Positions 33,862 through 43,836 are shown, counted from the stretch's first letter. The stretch: 64,000 bases of DNA from Pseudomonadales bacterium (GCA_024234165.1 JACKOP010000001.1:806001-870000); one strand, 5' to 3'. The notes: generated by a model from the letters alone, not told the origin. Program-made: numbers and translations.

Positions 33862-36486
33862 TCAAAAACCCTGACCGAGCGAGAACTGGAATATCTCGGT
33901 CCTGTCCCAGCGCTCTTCGTTGAGCGGCTTTGCGAGGCTGAAGGTTATCGGGCCGAAGCCTGTTATCCACGTCACCCCGAAACCCACCGAATAGCGCAGC
34001 TCGCCGAAATCAAGGTCGGAGCATATTACTTGCGTGACAGCGCAATTGGTATCAAAAACATTACCGAAATCGACGAATACGCCGGAGCGCACCGAACGCT
34101 GATCCTTGATGAACGGCAACGGGAACAGCACTTCCATGCCACCCTCGATCAGCACGTTACCACCGAAGGAGTTGTACCGGTCGTCGTAGCCGAGCGGGCT
34201 GTAGAGAACCTTTTCCCCTTCGGGGCCGCACTTTGTGTGCGCCGGGTTCGTGTCGCTATCGCGTGCGCAGGTCACATAGACGTAGTTGCGCTGGAAATCG
34301 ACGATGTTCCCCTCGCTGTCGTACTCCGGGATGTTCAGGATCGTGTAGCGCAGCGCAGGCGTGCTCTGCGGGCCGAGCGTGTTGCTCTTGAAGCCGCGTA
34401 CCGAACGGAAGCCTCCGGAGAAGAAATTCTCGTAGAACGGCAGCCCCTTCGTATCGCCCCAGCCGTCGCCGTAACCGATATCGGTGCGCAGGCGCAAGGT
34501 GAAATCCCGCCACACCGGAATGAACACCTGACCGCTGTACATCAACTTCCAGTAGGTGAGATCGCTTCCCGGACCGGCAACCTGTAACGATAGGTTCTGC
34601 GAATAGCCGCGCGTCGCGAGCTGGCCACGGTTCAGTGTCGACTGCGACCAACTGCCGGTCATCGTGTAGTTGTCGAAACGATCTCCATGTAGATCGAGGA
34701 AACCCTTCGGAATCCCTGCCTGGAACACATCACCGGGAACCGGCGAACGGATCACCGCGGGATCGAACCATCCGTTGCCCCCCACACCATCGTTGAGATC
34801 GCTCTGGCTGATGTAGCCGATCGTATCCTTGATCGGGCGCGGACTACCGGAAATTTCCTGCACCGCGCCAATGCCCGCACCGATATCGGTTCGGCTGATA
34901 CCGAAACTCAACCCCAGTCGCTGCGTTTCGCTGATCGGGTAGCCGAAGCTCACCGTCGCACCGATGGTATCGGTGGTATAGCTCGCAATATTGATTTCCT
35001 CGAGATCGGTAGCGCGGTAGAACACCGAAAAACCACGACTGACGCCGTCCTCGGTGTAGTACGGGTTCACGTAGCTGAAGCTGTACAGATCCTGGTACTT
35101 GCTGGAGTTCAGCCCGATCCCCACCTGCTTGCCGGTACCGAGAAAGTTGTTCTGCTGCAGGTTCGCACCCAGGATCAGGCCGGCGTCCTGCGCGTAGCCG
35201 ATGCTTGCACCGATGCTGCCGGAAGACTGCTCCTCGACCGTGTACTGCACGTCGATCATGTCGTCGGTACCCGGTACCGCGACATTTTCGGTCTTGACCT
35301 CCTTGAAGAAGCCGAGCCGCTCCAGGCGCACCCGCGACTGTTCGATCAGCGCCGAAGACGCCGGTGCCGACTCCATCTGGCGCATCTCGCGCCGCAACAC
35401 CTCATCCACGCTCTTGGTGTTGCCGCGGAATTCGATGCGGCGCACGTAGGTGCGCTTGCCGGGGTCGACGAAGAACTTCATTGCCACCGTATGGTCCGTG
35501 TCGTCGATTTCGGGGATACCGTTGACCTTCGCAAAGGTATAGCCCTCGACCCCGAGCCGCTTCGTGATCATCTCCTCGGTGTTCGTCACCTGGACCTGCG
35601 AAAAGTCCTGTCCCTCCTGCATCAGCAACAGCCCACGCACCTCCTTTTCCGGAATCACGATGTCGCCGGACACGTCGACCTTGCTGACCTTGTACTTGTC
35701 GCCTTCGGTGATATTGACCGTGAGGTATACCGCGCTGCGATCCGGAGTGATCGCCACCTGCATGGAATCGATATTGAAGCGGATGTAGCCGCGATCGAGG
35801 TAGTACGAACTGAGTTTCTCCAGATCGCCGTTCAGCTTCTCGCGCGAGTACTTGTCGTTGCCACTCAGCCACGAAAACCAGCCGGTGGTCTTCAGTTCGA
35901 ACAGATTCACGAGTTCGTCGTCTTCGAACACCGTGTTGCCGACGATGTTGATGTGCTTGATGCGTGCGACACTGCCCTCGCTGATATCGATGTTCACGGC
36001 CACCCGGTTGCGGGCCTGTTCCGCGACCTCGGTTTCGATACGTGCATCGTAGCGACCCTGGCTCACGTACTGGCGCTGCAACTCGACCCGCATCTGCTCG
36101 AGCGTGGCACGCTGGAACACCTGCCCCACTGCAAGCCCGGCCTCCTTGAGGCCTTTCAACAGATCCTCGGTCTTGATCGCCTTGTTGCCTTCAATGTTGA
36201 TCTCGCTGATCGACGGGCGCTCGACCAGCGTGATCACCAGCACGTCACCGTCGCGCCCGATCTGCACGTCGTCGAAATTGCCCGAGCGGAACAGCGCGCG
36301 CGCGGTCTCCGCTATCGCCGCATCGTCGACACGGTCGTTCACCTTGATCGGAATGTCGTTGAACACACTGCCGGGAGAGATCCGCTGCAGGCCTTCGACC
36401 CGAATGTCGGAAATCACAAAGGATTCCGCGCAGACAGCGCCGGCCAATGCCAACCAGAGGAAGATGACCGTGAGATGACGCATCAT
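33862..36486 (-). CDS. bamA: Outer-membrane protein assembly factor BamA
   Basis: Core of the BAM complex, 874 residues including a signal peptide (MMRHLTVIFLWLALAGAVCA). Five POTRA domains fill the first 400 or so residues (FVISDIRVEGLQRISPGSVF is the start of POTRA1), then a 16-strand barrel with the lid-lock motif RSVRGFKSNTLGP. The C-terminus FSLGQGF ends in Phe, the BAM recognition residue. It is longer than E. coli BamA (810), mainly through extended barrel loops such as the segment with CARDSDTNPAHTKCG. Confidence 0.96.
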   Translation of the reverse strand: MMRHLTVIFLWLALAGAVCAESFVISDIRVEGLQRISPGSVFNDIPIKVNDRVDDAAIAETARALFRSGNFDDVQIGRDGDVLVITLVERPSISEINIEGNKAIKTEDLLKGLKEAGLAVGQVFQRATLEQMRVELQRQYVSQGRYDARIETEVAEQARNRVAVNIDISEGSVARIKHINIVGNTVFEDDELVNLFELKTTGWFSWLSGNDKYSREKLNGDLEKLSSYYLDRGYIRFNIDSMQVAITPDRSAVYLTVNITEGDKYKVSKVDVSGDIVIPEKEVRGLLLMQEGQDFSQVQVTNTEEMITKRLGVEGYTFAKVNGIPEIDDTDHTVAMKFFVDPGKRTYVRRIEFRGNTKSVDEVLRREMRQMESAPASSALIEQSRVRLERLGFFKEVKTENVAVPGTDDMIDVQYTVEEQSSGSIGASIGYAQDAGLILGANLQQNNFLGTGKQVGIGLNSSKYQDLYSFSYVNPYYTEDGVSRGFSVFYRATDLEEINIASYTTDTIGATVSFGYPISETQRLGLSFGISRTDIGAGIGAVQEISGSPRPIKDTIGYISQSDLNDGVGGNGWFDPAVIRSPVPGDVFQAGIPKGFLDLHGDRFDNYTMTGSWSQSTLNRGQLATRGYSQNLSLQVAGPGSDLTYWKLMYSGQVFIPVWRDFTLRLRTDIGYGDGWGDTKGLPFYENFFSGGFRSVRGFKSNTLGPQSTPALRYTILNIPEYDSEGNIVDFQRNYVYVTCARDSDTNPAHTKCGPEGEKVLYSPLGYDDRYNSFGGNVLIEGGMEVLFPLPFIKDQRSVRSGVFVDFGNVFDTNCAVTQVICSDLDFGELRYSVGFGVTWITGFGPITFSLAKPLNEERWDRTEIFQFSLGQGF

Positions 36487-36543
36487 TGGGAGTGCCCGAG
36501 AGTCCTTTGCCGGGATGAGTGCCCGGTTTGTGCGGAATATGGA

Positions 36544-37914
36544 TCAGTTCGCAGCCAGCCGGTTCAGATCGTTGTACAGCGCCAGCAGCATCACACCTAC
36601 CAGGATCACCAGACCCACCTGGTAACCCAGCATCTGCACCCGTTCCGATACCGGACTGCCCTTGACCATCTCGATCAGGTAATAGACCAGATGTCCACCG
36701 TCGAGCACGGGAATGGGGAACAGGTTCAGCACTCCGAGGCTGATGCTGAGCAGCGCGAGAAAGCCGATGTAGCTCTCCAGGCCCGCGCGCGCCGAATCGG
36801 TCGCCACTTTAGCAATCGTGATAGGTCCGCTCAAGTTTTTCGGGGAAATCATCCCCTCGAACATCTTCTTCACCGAATCGACGGTAAATGCCGTCAATGA
36901 CCAGGTCTGTGCCAACGCCGGCCGCCATGCCGCCAACACCCCATAGCGTTCCGTGCGCAACATTTCTGCAGGCCATGGCTGCTCGGCCACGCTGACGCCC
37001 ACCTGCCCGATCGTGGCACCATCGGGCCCCTTCACTGCGGCAGGCGTCACCTGCACGTGCAGGCGTTCGCCCCCGCGGTCGAGTTCCACCGCGAGTTCAC
37101 GCCCTGCGCCGGCGCGCACCGTCGTGACCCAGGCATCCCAGGAGACTACCGGTTCGCCGTTTACCGCGACCACCAGATCTCCGGCACGCATCCCCGCACG
37201 CGCGGCAGGACTGTCAGCCAGCACGTTGCCGACGCGCGCTGCAAGCGCTGGCGTCCAGAACGAGAGTCCCAGCCCAGCGAGCAGATCAGGGTCGTCCTTG
37301 CCGGCCAGCCAGTCGCTGATCCTGGCCGTCGATTCGTAGACCAACGCAGACTGCTCCTGTCCGTAACGCACCGAGAAACGGATTTCCCCGCTTTCGCCGA
37401 GGCGCTTCAGCAAACGCATCACGACCGCCTGCCGCGTCGGTGTCGGCTCCCCGTCGACCGCGATGATCTCCTGTCCACGTTCGAGGCCTGCAGCGTCGGC
37501 GATCGAACCCGGAGTGACTCCGCCGATCACCGGTGCGAGTCCAGGCACACCGCTCACGTAGAGTGCATAGAACGCAACGATGGCGAGCAGAAAATTCGCC
37601 AGCGGACCAGCGGCAACGATCGCGAAACGTGCTCCTACCGGCTTGCGGTTGAAACTGCGGTGCAGCTCCGTCGCCGCTACCGCGCCCTCGCGCTCGTCGA
37701 GCATCTTGACGTAACCGCCAAGCGGTATCGCGGCAAGTACGTACTCGGTTCCATCACGCCCCGTACGCCGCCACAACGCACGGCCAAAACCGATCGAGAA
37801 GCGCAGCACTCGCACGCCTGCCCTTCGGGCGACGAAGAAATGCCCATATTCATGCACTGCCACCAGGATGCCCAGAGTCAGCACGGTGATCGCAACCGTC
37901 TGCAGCAACTCCAC
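36544..37914 (-). CDS. rseP: Site-2 intramembrane protease RseP
   Basis: Zinc metalloprotease that cleaves RseA in the sigma-E envelope stress response, in the inner membrane. The start is taken at GTG 37914 (VELLQTVAITVLTLGILVAV), with GAGAGGGGGG upstream. A far longer in-frame reading is the dxr shadow. The zinc motif is AVHEYGHFF, two PDZ domains lie at about 110-300, and the second zinc-ligand block is NLFPIPVLDGGHLVYY. Length is 456 residues (E. coli 450). It starts 5 bp after the dxr stop. Confidence 0.94.
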   Translation of the reverse strand: MELLQTVAITVLTLGILVAVHEYGHFFVARRAGVRVLRFSIGFGRALWRRTGRDGTEYVLAAIPLGGYVKMLDEREGAVAATELHRSFNRKPVGARFAIVAAGPLANFLLAIVAFYALYVSGVPGLAPVIGGVTPGSIADAAGLERGQEIIAVDGEPTPTRQAVVMRLLKRLGESGEIRFSVRYGQEQSALVYESTARISDWLAGKDDPDLLAGLGLSFWTPALAARVGNVLADSPAARAGMRAGDLVVAVNGEPVVSWDAWVTTVRAGAGRELAVELDRGGERLHVQVTPAAVKGPDGATIGQVGVSVAEQPWPAEMLRTERYGVLAAWRPALAQTWSLTAFTVDSVKKMFEGMISPKNLSGPITIAKVATDSARAGLESYIGFLALLSISLGVLNLFPIPVLDGGHLVYYLIEMVKGSPVSERVQMLGYQVGLVILVGVMLLALYNDLNRLAAN

Positions 37915-37919
37915 GTTCT

Positions 37920-39116
37920 TCAGCCCCCCCTCTCGACGCCGATCAGGCACGACGCGAACGCCCGTGCCTCTGCGTCGATCGCTTTGACCTCGTCGAGCGA
38001 TGCCGGTTCGACACTGCCAAGCCGATCGAGCACACCACCGATCACGGCGGCGATACGCGTGAAACCGAGTCGCCCATCCAGAAACTCCTGCACGGCGATT
38101 TCGTTTGCAGCGTTCAGCACCACCGGAGCCGAGCCACCGGTACGCGCTGCCTGTAACGCCAGCCCGAGGCACGGGAAACGTTCGAAATCGGGAGGCTCGA
38201 ACGCCAGTGCCGCGGCTCGCGCGAGGTCGAGCGATGCCGCACCCGACGGAATCCGCTCGGGCCATGCCAGACCACAGGCGATCGGAACGCGCATATCGGG
38301 ATTGCCGAGTTGGGCCAGCACCGATCCGTCGACGAATTCGACCAGCGAGTGCACCACGCTCTGCGGGTGTATGAGCACCTCGATCCGCTCGGCCGGCATC
38401 CCGAACAGCCAGCAGGCCTCGATCAGTTCCAGGCCCTTGTTCATCATGGTCGCCGAATCGACCGAGATCTTGCGTCCCATCACCCAGTTCGGATGCGCGA
38501 CCGCCTGCTCGGGAGTCACGCCCGCGAGTGCAGCCGGAGCCAGCGAACGAAACGGTCCCCCCGAGGCAGTCAGCAGCAGGCGTTGCACCAGCGGTGATCG
38601 CTCGCCAGCACGATAGCCGCCAGGAAGGCACTGGAAGATGGCATTGTGTTCGCTGTCGATCGGCAACAGCGTGGCGCCACCAGCAGCCACCGCATCCATG
38701 AAGAAGCGCCCGGCCATCACCAGCGCCTCCTTGTTCGCCAGCAGCACACGCTTGCCTGCACGTGCGGCGGCGATCGTCGGCATCAGACCGGCTGCGCCGA
38801 CGATCGCCGCCATCACGACATCGACATCCGGGTGTGCGGCAACCGCCTCCAGACCAGCGGTGCCGTCGAGCACATCGACAGCAAGGTTTTCGGCGCGCAC
38901 CGCTGCACGCAACCTGGCCGCAGCTCCCGGATCCGCGACCACCGCGTAACGTGGCAGGTGCACGCGGCACTGCGCCAGCAATTCCTGCCAGCGACGGCCG
39001 CAGCCGAGCGCGAACACGCGGTAACGCCCGGGATTGCGCGCGATCACGTCCAGCGTGCTGTCACCGATCGACCCGGTGGAGCCCAGCACCGTAACCCGCA
39101 GGCAGTCTCCGTTCAC
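37920..39116 (-). CDS. dxr: 1-deoxy-D-xylulose 5-phosphate reductoisomerase
   Basis: Second enzyme of the MEP isoprenoid pathway, 398 residues, the same length as E. coli Dxr. The start is a GTG at 39116 overlapping the cdsA stop (GTGA), giving VNGDCLRVTVLGSTGSIGDS. The NADPH site is GSTGSIG. Metal and substrate residues lie in PIDSEHNAIFQCL, LLTASGGPFR and ISVDSATMMNKGLELIEACW. It supplies precursor for the UppS product encoded upstream. Confidence 0.96.
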   Translation of the reverse strand: MNGDCLRVTVLGSTGSIGDSTLDVIARNPGRYRVFALGCGRRWQELLAQCRVHLPRYAVVADPGAAARLRAAVRAENLAVDVLDGTAGLEAVAAHPDVDVVMAAIVGAAGLMPTIAAARAGKRVLLANKEALVMAGRFFMDAVAAGGATLLPIDSEHNAIFQCLPGGYRAGERSPLVQRLLLTASGGPFRSLAPAALAGVTPEQAVAHPNWVMGRKISVDSATMMNKGLELIEACWLFGMPAERIEVLIHPQSVVHSLVEFVDGSVLAQLGNPDMRVPIACGLAWPERIPSGAASLDLARAAALAFEPPDFERFPCLGLALQAARTGGSAPVVLNAANEIAVQEFLDGRLGFTRIAAVIGGVLDRLGSVEPASLDEVKAIDAEARAFASCLIGVERGG

Positions 39117-39949
39117 GGCACCAACCCGGTCCGCGCAAGCACGAACGCAAACACCGGCAATCCGGCACTCAGGCTGTCCAGCCGATCGAGCAAGCCGCCG
39201 TGTCCCGGCAGCAGCGAACCGCTGTCCTTCTGCCCGCCGTGGCGCTTGACCATGCTCTCGAGCAGGTCGCCGAACACCGCTGCAACCGCGGTGAGCACCG
39301 CCAGTACGCACCACAGAGCAAGCTGCGCTGCGGCCAAACCAAGCCCGATCCCGACCGCAAGCGCGAACAGCAGGCTGGCGCACAACCCGCCAGCGAACCC
39401 CGCCCACGTCTTGCCGGGGCTGACGCGCGGCATCAACTTCGGACCTCCGATCCGGCGCCCCGCGAAGAACGCACCCATATCGGCGAATGCAATCAGCGCG
39501 ATCACGTAGATCAACAGGTATTCGCCCTGCGGCAACGCTCGCAGGAATACCAGCGCGAGCCAGGGTGGAACCAGCACGACGAGTCCGACCAGCAGCAGCG
39601 ACCAGCGCGAACCCCAGACATCCGAACCGGCCGGATAGGCTTTTACTGCAAGCGCTGCAAGCGCCCAGAAGCCGAGCACCGGCCCGATCACTGCGACCAG
39701 TGCACGGCCATCCGCAGCCGCAACCGATCCCAGTGCTCGCACGCCGATCCCCATCGTCGCTGCGACCAGCACGACGCACACCGCGCGCGCTGCCAGGGAC
39801 CTGAACCCGGCCAGCGCCGACCACTCCCACGCCCCTCCCAGGACCAGCAGGCCAAACAGCGTTGCCGTGATCAGCGGTGAGGTGAACAGCACCACGGCCA
39901 GCACCAGTGAGGCGAATACCAGACCCGTCACGATGCGCTGTTTCAACAT
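39113..39949 (-). CDS. cdsA: Phosphatidate cytidylyltransferase
   Basis: Makes CDP-diacylglycerol from phosphatidic acid and CTP, an integral inner-membrane enzyme of 278 residues with about eight helices. The C-terminal CDP-alcohol signature MVKRHGGQKDSGSLLPGHGG, then LLDRLDSLSAG, is intact. It overlaps uppS at the start by 7 bp and dxr at the end by 4 bp. Confidence 0.95.
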   Translation of the reverse strand: MLKQRIVTGLVFASLVLAVVLFTSPLITATLFGLLVLGGAWEWSALAGFRSLAARAVCVVLVAATMGIGVRALGSVAAADGRALVAVIGPVLGFWALAALAVKAYPAGSDVWGSRWSLLLVGLVVLVPPWLALVFLRALPQGEYLLIYVIALIAFADMGAFFAGRRIGGPKLMPRVSPGKTWAGFAGGLCASLLFALAVGIGLGLAAAQLALWCVLAVLTAVAAVFGDLLESMVKRHGGQKDSGSLLPGHGGLLDRLDSLSAGLPVFAFVLARTGLVP

Positions 39950-40722
39950 GCCACCACCTGCGGCGCCTGCGGCCGGGCACCGAAGCGCCGCTCGCGCGCC
40001 GCGTAGTCACCCAGCGCCTGCCTGAACTCGCTCACGTCGAAATCCGGCCAGTAGCATTCCGTGAAATAGAGTTCCGTATAGGCAAGCTGCCAGAGCAGGA
40101 AATTGCTGATGCGGTGATCACCACCGGTCCGGATCAACAGGTCGGGCGGCGGCAGCTCACCCAGGCACAGCCGAGCCTGCACGTCCGCGGCATCGATGCG
40201 CTCCGGGTCCAGGCGCCCGACGGCCGCCTCACGCGCCAGGGTGCGGGCAGCCTGCACGATGTCCCACTGTCCGCCGTAATCCGCCGCGATGACCAGAGTG
40301 GACGCCGTATTGGCGACCGTCTGCTGTTCCGCCTCGGCCATCAGGCGCCCGATCCGCGGACCGAAGCGCTCGCGATCACCGATGATACGTATCCGGATGC
40401 CGCTTGCATCGAGTTCACGCACCTCGCGTCGCAGATAGCGCGCGAACAGCGCCATCAGTCCGCGCACCTCGTCAGGCGGACGCTGCCAGTTCTCGCTGCT
40501 GAATGCGAACAGCGTGAGCACGCTGATCCCATGCTCCCGGCACGCCCGCAGCAGCTTGCGTATCACCTCGACTCCCGCACGATGACCTGCCAGCGCAGGC
40601 AAGCCGCGAGCACGCGCCCAGCGACCGTTGCCATCCATGATGACGGCGACGTGTTGCGGTACGCGCTGCGCGGCTTCAGCCGGGGACTTCGTCACGGATT
40701 GCATGCGAGTGTCGTGCGCCAC
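39943..40722 (-). CDS. uppS: Undecaprenyl diphosphate synthase
   Basis: Cis-prenyltransferase that makes the C55 carrier for peptidoglycan and O-antigen. The catalytic motif VAVIMDGNGRWARARGLPAL is near the N-terminus, then TLFAFSSENWQRP, and the C-terminal block DLLIRTGGDHRISNFLLWQL, YTELYFTECYWPDF. Length is 259 residues. Another Met six codons in (MQSVTKSP) could be the true start. It stands 4 bp after frr. Confidence 0.95.
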   Translation of the reverse strand: MAHDTRMQSVTKSPAEAAQRVPQHVAVIMDGNGRWARARGLPALAGHRAGVEVIRKLLRACREHGISVLTLFAFSSENWQRPPDEVRGLMALFARYLRREVRELDASGIRIRIIGDRERFGPRIGRLMAEAEQQTVANTASTLVIAADYGGQWDIVQAARTLAREAAVGRLDPERIDAADVQARLCLGELPPPDLLIRTGGDHRISNFLLWQLAYTELYFTECYWPDFDVSEFRQALGDYAARERRFGARPQAPQVVAC

Positions 40723-40726
40723 CCAC

Positions 40727-41284
40727 TCAGATTTCCATCAGGTCCTTTTCCTTGGCCGCGAGGTGCTGGTCGATCTCGGTGACGAAACGATCGGTGAGCT
40801 TCTGCACCTCGTCGAGCGCACGCCGCTCCTCGTCTTCGGAAATCGCCTTTTCCTTCAGCAGATCCTTGAGATCCGAGTTGACGTCCTTGCGCACGTTGCG
40901 CACGGCAACCCGTGCCAGTTCGGCCTCCTGGCGCGCCTGCTTGATGTAACCCTTGCGGGTTTCCTCGGTCAGTGCCGGCATCGGCAACCGGATCACCTGT
41001 CCCGCCGTGGATGGATTGAGGCCGAGGTCGGATTTCATGATCGCCTTCTCGACATCCGGGACCATGCTCTTTTCCCACGGGGTCACCACCAGCATGCGCG
41101 CATCCTCGACGGTGATGTTGGCAACCTGGTTGAGCGGTACCTCGTTACCGTAATAGGACACCCGTACGGTGTCGAGCAAGCTCGGATGCGCGCGGCCGGT
41201 CCGGATCTTGTTGAACGCAGCGCCGAGCAGCTCGACGCTCTTGCGCATGCGTGTTTCGGCATCCTTTCTGAGATCGTTGATCAC
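40727..41284 (-). CDS. frr: Ribosome recycling factor
   Basis: Splits post-termination ribosomes with EF-G. The sequence is the classic 185 residues: MINDLRKDAETRMRKSVELL, then FNKIRTGRAHPSLLD, YYGNEVPLNQVANITVEDAR and the C-terminal DEVQKLTDRFVTEIDQHLAA helix. It follows pyrH by 16 bp, in the order rpsB-tsf-pyrH-frr known from E. coli. Confidence 0.97.
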   Translation of the reverse strand: MINDLRKDAETRMRKSVELLGAAFNKIRTGRAHPSLLDTVRVSYYGNEVPLNQVANITVEDARMLVVTPWEKSMVPDVEKAIMKSDLGLNPSTAGQVIRLPMPALTEETRKGYIKQARQEAELARVAVRNVRKDVNSDLKDLLKEKAISEDEERRALDEVQKLTDRFVTEIDQHLAAKEKDLMEI

Positions 41285-41300
41285 GCTGACTCCTCCACTC

Positions 41301-42023
41301 CTATTCGATCAGGGTGCCTTCATTTCCGCCCATCACGATGCTCAATAGCGCGTTCGGCTTGTCCATCGCGAACACGCGCACCGGCATCTGGTGATCCCGG
41401 CACAGGCAGATCGCGGTCAGGTCCATCACGCCGAGCTTGCGATCGAGCACCTCGTCGTAGCTCAGCCGGTCGAAGCGAACCGCAGCCGGGTCGGTCATCG
41501 GATCGCTGGTATAGACACCATCGACCTTGGTCGCCTTCAGCACCAGCTCGGCATTCACCTCGATCCCGCGCAGGCAGGCCGAGGAATCCGTGGTAAAGAA
41601 CGGATTGCCGGTGCCTGCAGCGAAGATCACCACATCGCCTTGCGCGAGCTGGCGTATGGCCTTGCGACGATCGTAATGATCGACGATCCCGCTCATCGGG
41701 ATCGCTGACATGATTGCCGAGGAAATATTCGAACGCTCGAGTGCGTCACGCATCGCCAGCGCGTTCATCACGGTGGCCAGCATCCCCATGTGGTCACCGG
41801 TAACCCGATCCATTCCCGCCGCGTGCAGCGAGGCTCCGCGGAACAGGTTGCCGCCTCCGATGACCAGTCCGACCTGGACCCCGATACCGACCAACTGGCC
41901 GATCTCGAGTGCCATGCGGTCGAGGATGCGCGGGTCGATGCCCAGGCTCTCGTTACCCATCAACGCCTCCCCGCTCAGCTTGAGCAGGATGCGTTTGTAC
42001 TTCTTGTCCTTCGGCTTGTGCAT
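41301..42023 (-). CDS. pyrH: Uridylate kinase
   Basis: Phosphorylates UMP to UDP as a hexamer. The start at 42023 gives MHKPKDKKYKRILLKLSGEA, where KLSGEAL is the ATP-binding signature. A longer frame adds 30 residues of no quality. GGGNLFRGA, the DRVTGDHMGMLATVMNALAM block and TDSSACLRGIEVNAELVLKA are all present. Length is 240 residues. It lies 108 bp after tsf. Confidence 0.96.
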   Translation of the reverse strand: MHKPKDKKYKRILLKLSGEALMGNESLGIDPRILDRMALEIGQLVGIGVQVGLVIGGGNLFRGASLHAAGMDRVTGDHMGMLATVMNALAMRDALERSNISSAIMSAIPMSGIVDHYDRRKAIRQLAQGDVVIFAAGTGNPFFTTDSSACLRGIEVNAELVLKATKVDGVYTSDPMTDPAAVRFDRLSYDEVLDRKLGVMDLTAICLCRDHQMPVRVFAMDKPNALLSIVMGGNEGTLIE

Positions 42024-42131
42024 CGCGCGACGCCTGACTTGCCAGCAAACGCGCGTCAGTCTACAGGCAACCGCACGCCACGTCTGCGCAGGATTCCCGC
42101 GCACGGAGAGCACCCATGCGCGGCCATTCGC

Positions 42132-42995
42132 TCAACCCTTCAACTGGGCAGCCACCTCGGCAGCGAAATCCTTTTCTTCCTTCTCGATACCCTCGCCAAC
42201 CTCGAAGCGCACGAATCCGCCCAGTTCCGCACCGGCCTGCTTCAGCAGCTTGCCGACGGTGATTTCCGGATCCTTCACGAAGGGCTGCTCCGACAGGCTG
42301 ATTTCAGCGAGGAACTTGCGCACCCGGCCTTCGATCATCTTCGCAACGATATCAGCCGGCTTGCCGCTGTCAGCCGCTTGCGCGACCAGGATCTCGCGCT
42401 CCTTCTCGATCACCGCCGCCGGCACCTCGGCCGGTGTCGCGTACTGCGGATTGATCGCCGCGACGTGCATGGCGACGTCGCGCGCGGTTTCTGCCGAACC
42501 GCCCTTCAGGGCGACCAGCACACCGATCTTGCCGTTGCTGTGCACATAGCTGCCGACCACGCCACCCGGCGCCGCCAGCGCGTGCAGACGACGAACCGTG
42601 ATGTTTTCACCGATCTTCTGCACCAGCGCTTCACGCTCCGCCTCCAGCGCACCGGTCATCAGCGTGCCGACGTCGGTGCTGCGCTGAGCGAGCGCGGTGT
42701 CGGCGACCTTGGCGACAAAACCGAGAAAGTTGTCGTCACGGGCAACGAAGTCGGTCTCACTGTTCACCTCGAGCAGCATGCCGTAGTCCGACCCGGCGAT
42801 GCGCGCACAGACCACGCCGTCGGCTGCGGTACGACCGGCCTTCTTCGCCGCCTTCATGCCGCTCGACTTGCGCAGTTCCTCGACCGCCCGTTCGATGTCG
42901 CCATCCGCTTCGACCAGCGCCTTCTTGCACTCCATCATGCCGAGGCCGGTCCGCTCACGCAGTTCCTTGACCATCGACGCCGTGATATCAGCCAT
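42132..42995 (-). CDS. tsf: Elongation factor Ts
   Basis: Nucleotide-exchange factor for EF-Tu, 287 residues. The N-terminal domain MADITASMVKELRERTGLGM, followed by MECKKALVEADGDIERAVEE, and the core NSETDFVARDDNFLGFVAKV are diagnostic. GGAGAG lies upstream of the ATG. Two strong hairpins separate it from rpsB, which may tune its expression relative to S2. Confidence 0.97.
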   Translation of the reverse strand: MADITASMVKELRERTGLGMMECKKALVEADGDIERAVEELRKSSGMKAAKKAGRTAADGVVCARIAGSDYGMLLEVNSETDFVARDDNFLGFVAKVADTALAQRSTDVGTLMTGALEAEREALVQKIGENITVRRLHALAAPGGVVGSYVHSNGKIGVLVALKGGSAETARDVAMHVAAINPQYATPAEVPAAVIEKEREILVAQAADSGKPADIVAKMIEGRVRKFLAEISLSEQPFVKDPEITVGKLLKQAGAELGGFVRFEVGEGIEKEEKDFAAEVAAQLKG

Positions 42996-43032
42996 TGCCG
43001 TGCTCTCCAACAAACGGTTTGTGCAAGCAGAA

Positions 43033-43083
43033 GCGGCGGCATGGAAGCCGCCGCCAGTGATTCGCTGCCGGCCAGCCGGCAGC
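43033..43083 (-). terminator. Tandem hairpins between rpsB and tsf
   Basis: On the coding strand, first GCTGCCGGC-TG-GCCGGCAGC (43083-43064), then GCGGCGGC-TTCCAT-GCCGCCGC (43054-43033) followed by TTCTGCTT. The second resembles a leaky intrinsic terminator with a broken U-tract. In E. coli a similar structure lies between these two genes. The likely effect is partial termination or protection of the rpsB message. Confidence 0.5.
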
Positions 43084-43092
43084 GCACCCGGA

Positions 43093-43836
43093 TCAGGCGT
43101 CCCGGGTCTCGGCGCCAACCTCGACGAACTCGTCGCGCGACCCGATACCGCCGCCGTCCTGGCGACCGGCAACGCAGGCATCGGCAATCGCCGATACATA
43201 AAGCCTGATCGCACGGATCGAGTCGTCGTTGCCCGGAATCAGATAGTCGATTCCTTCCGGATCGCTGTTCGTGTCACAGATGCCGATCACCGGAATGCCG
43301 AGCTTGCGCGCTTCGCTGATCGCAATATGTTCGTGGTCCACGTCGATGACGAACATCGCATCCGGCAGTCCGCCCATGTCCTTGATGCCACCGATGCTCT
43401 GCTCGAGCTTGGCCATCTGGCGCGAGCGCATCAGCGCTTCCTTCTTCGTCAGCCGTGCGAACGTACCGTCCTGGCTCTGCTGTTCGAGTTCACGCAGACG
43501 CTTGATCGAAGCGCGAATCGTCTTGTAATTGGTCAGCATGCCGCCGAGCCAGCGATGACTGACGTAGGGCATGCCGGCGCGCTGCGCCTCTTCCTCGATG
43601 ATCTTGCTCGCCGAGCGCTTGGTGCCGACGAACAGCAGCCGGTTCTTGTTTCCGGCGAGCTGGCGCACGAAGCCAAGCGATTCGTTGAACGCGACGGCAG
43701 TATGCTCGAGGTTGATGATGTGAACCTTGTTGCGGGCACCGAAGATGTATTGCTTCATCTTCGGATTCCAGTAGCGGGTCTGGTGTCCGAAGTGAACACC
43801 GGCCTGCAGCATTTCCTTCATGGAAACGTGAGTCAT
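43093..43836 (-). CDS. rpsB: 30S ribosomal protein S2
   Basis: Small-subunit protein of 247 residues. The start at 43836 gives MTHVSMKEMLQAGVHFGHQT, the standard N-terminus, then RYWNPKMKQYIFGARNKVHI, LFVGTKRSASKIIEEEAQRA and VIGICDTNSDPEGIDYLIPG. It is the first gene of the rpsB-tsf-pyrH-frr run and divergent from map. Confidence 0.97.
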   Translation of the reverse strand: MTHVSMKEMLQAGVHFGHQTRYWNPKMKQYIFGARNKVHIINLEHTAVAFNESLGFVRQLAGNKNRLLFVGTKRSASKIIEEEAQRAGMPYVSHRWLGGMLTNYKTIRASIKRLRELEQQSQDGTFARLTKKEALMRSRQMAKLEQSIGGIKDMGGLPDAMFVIDVDHEHIAISEARKLGIPVIGICDTNSDPEGIDYLIPGNDDSIRAIRLYVSAIADACVAGRQDGGGIGSRDEFVEVGAETRDA

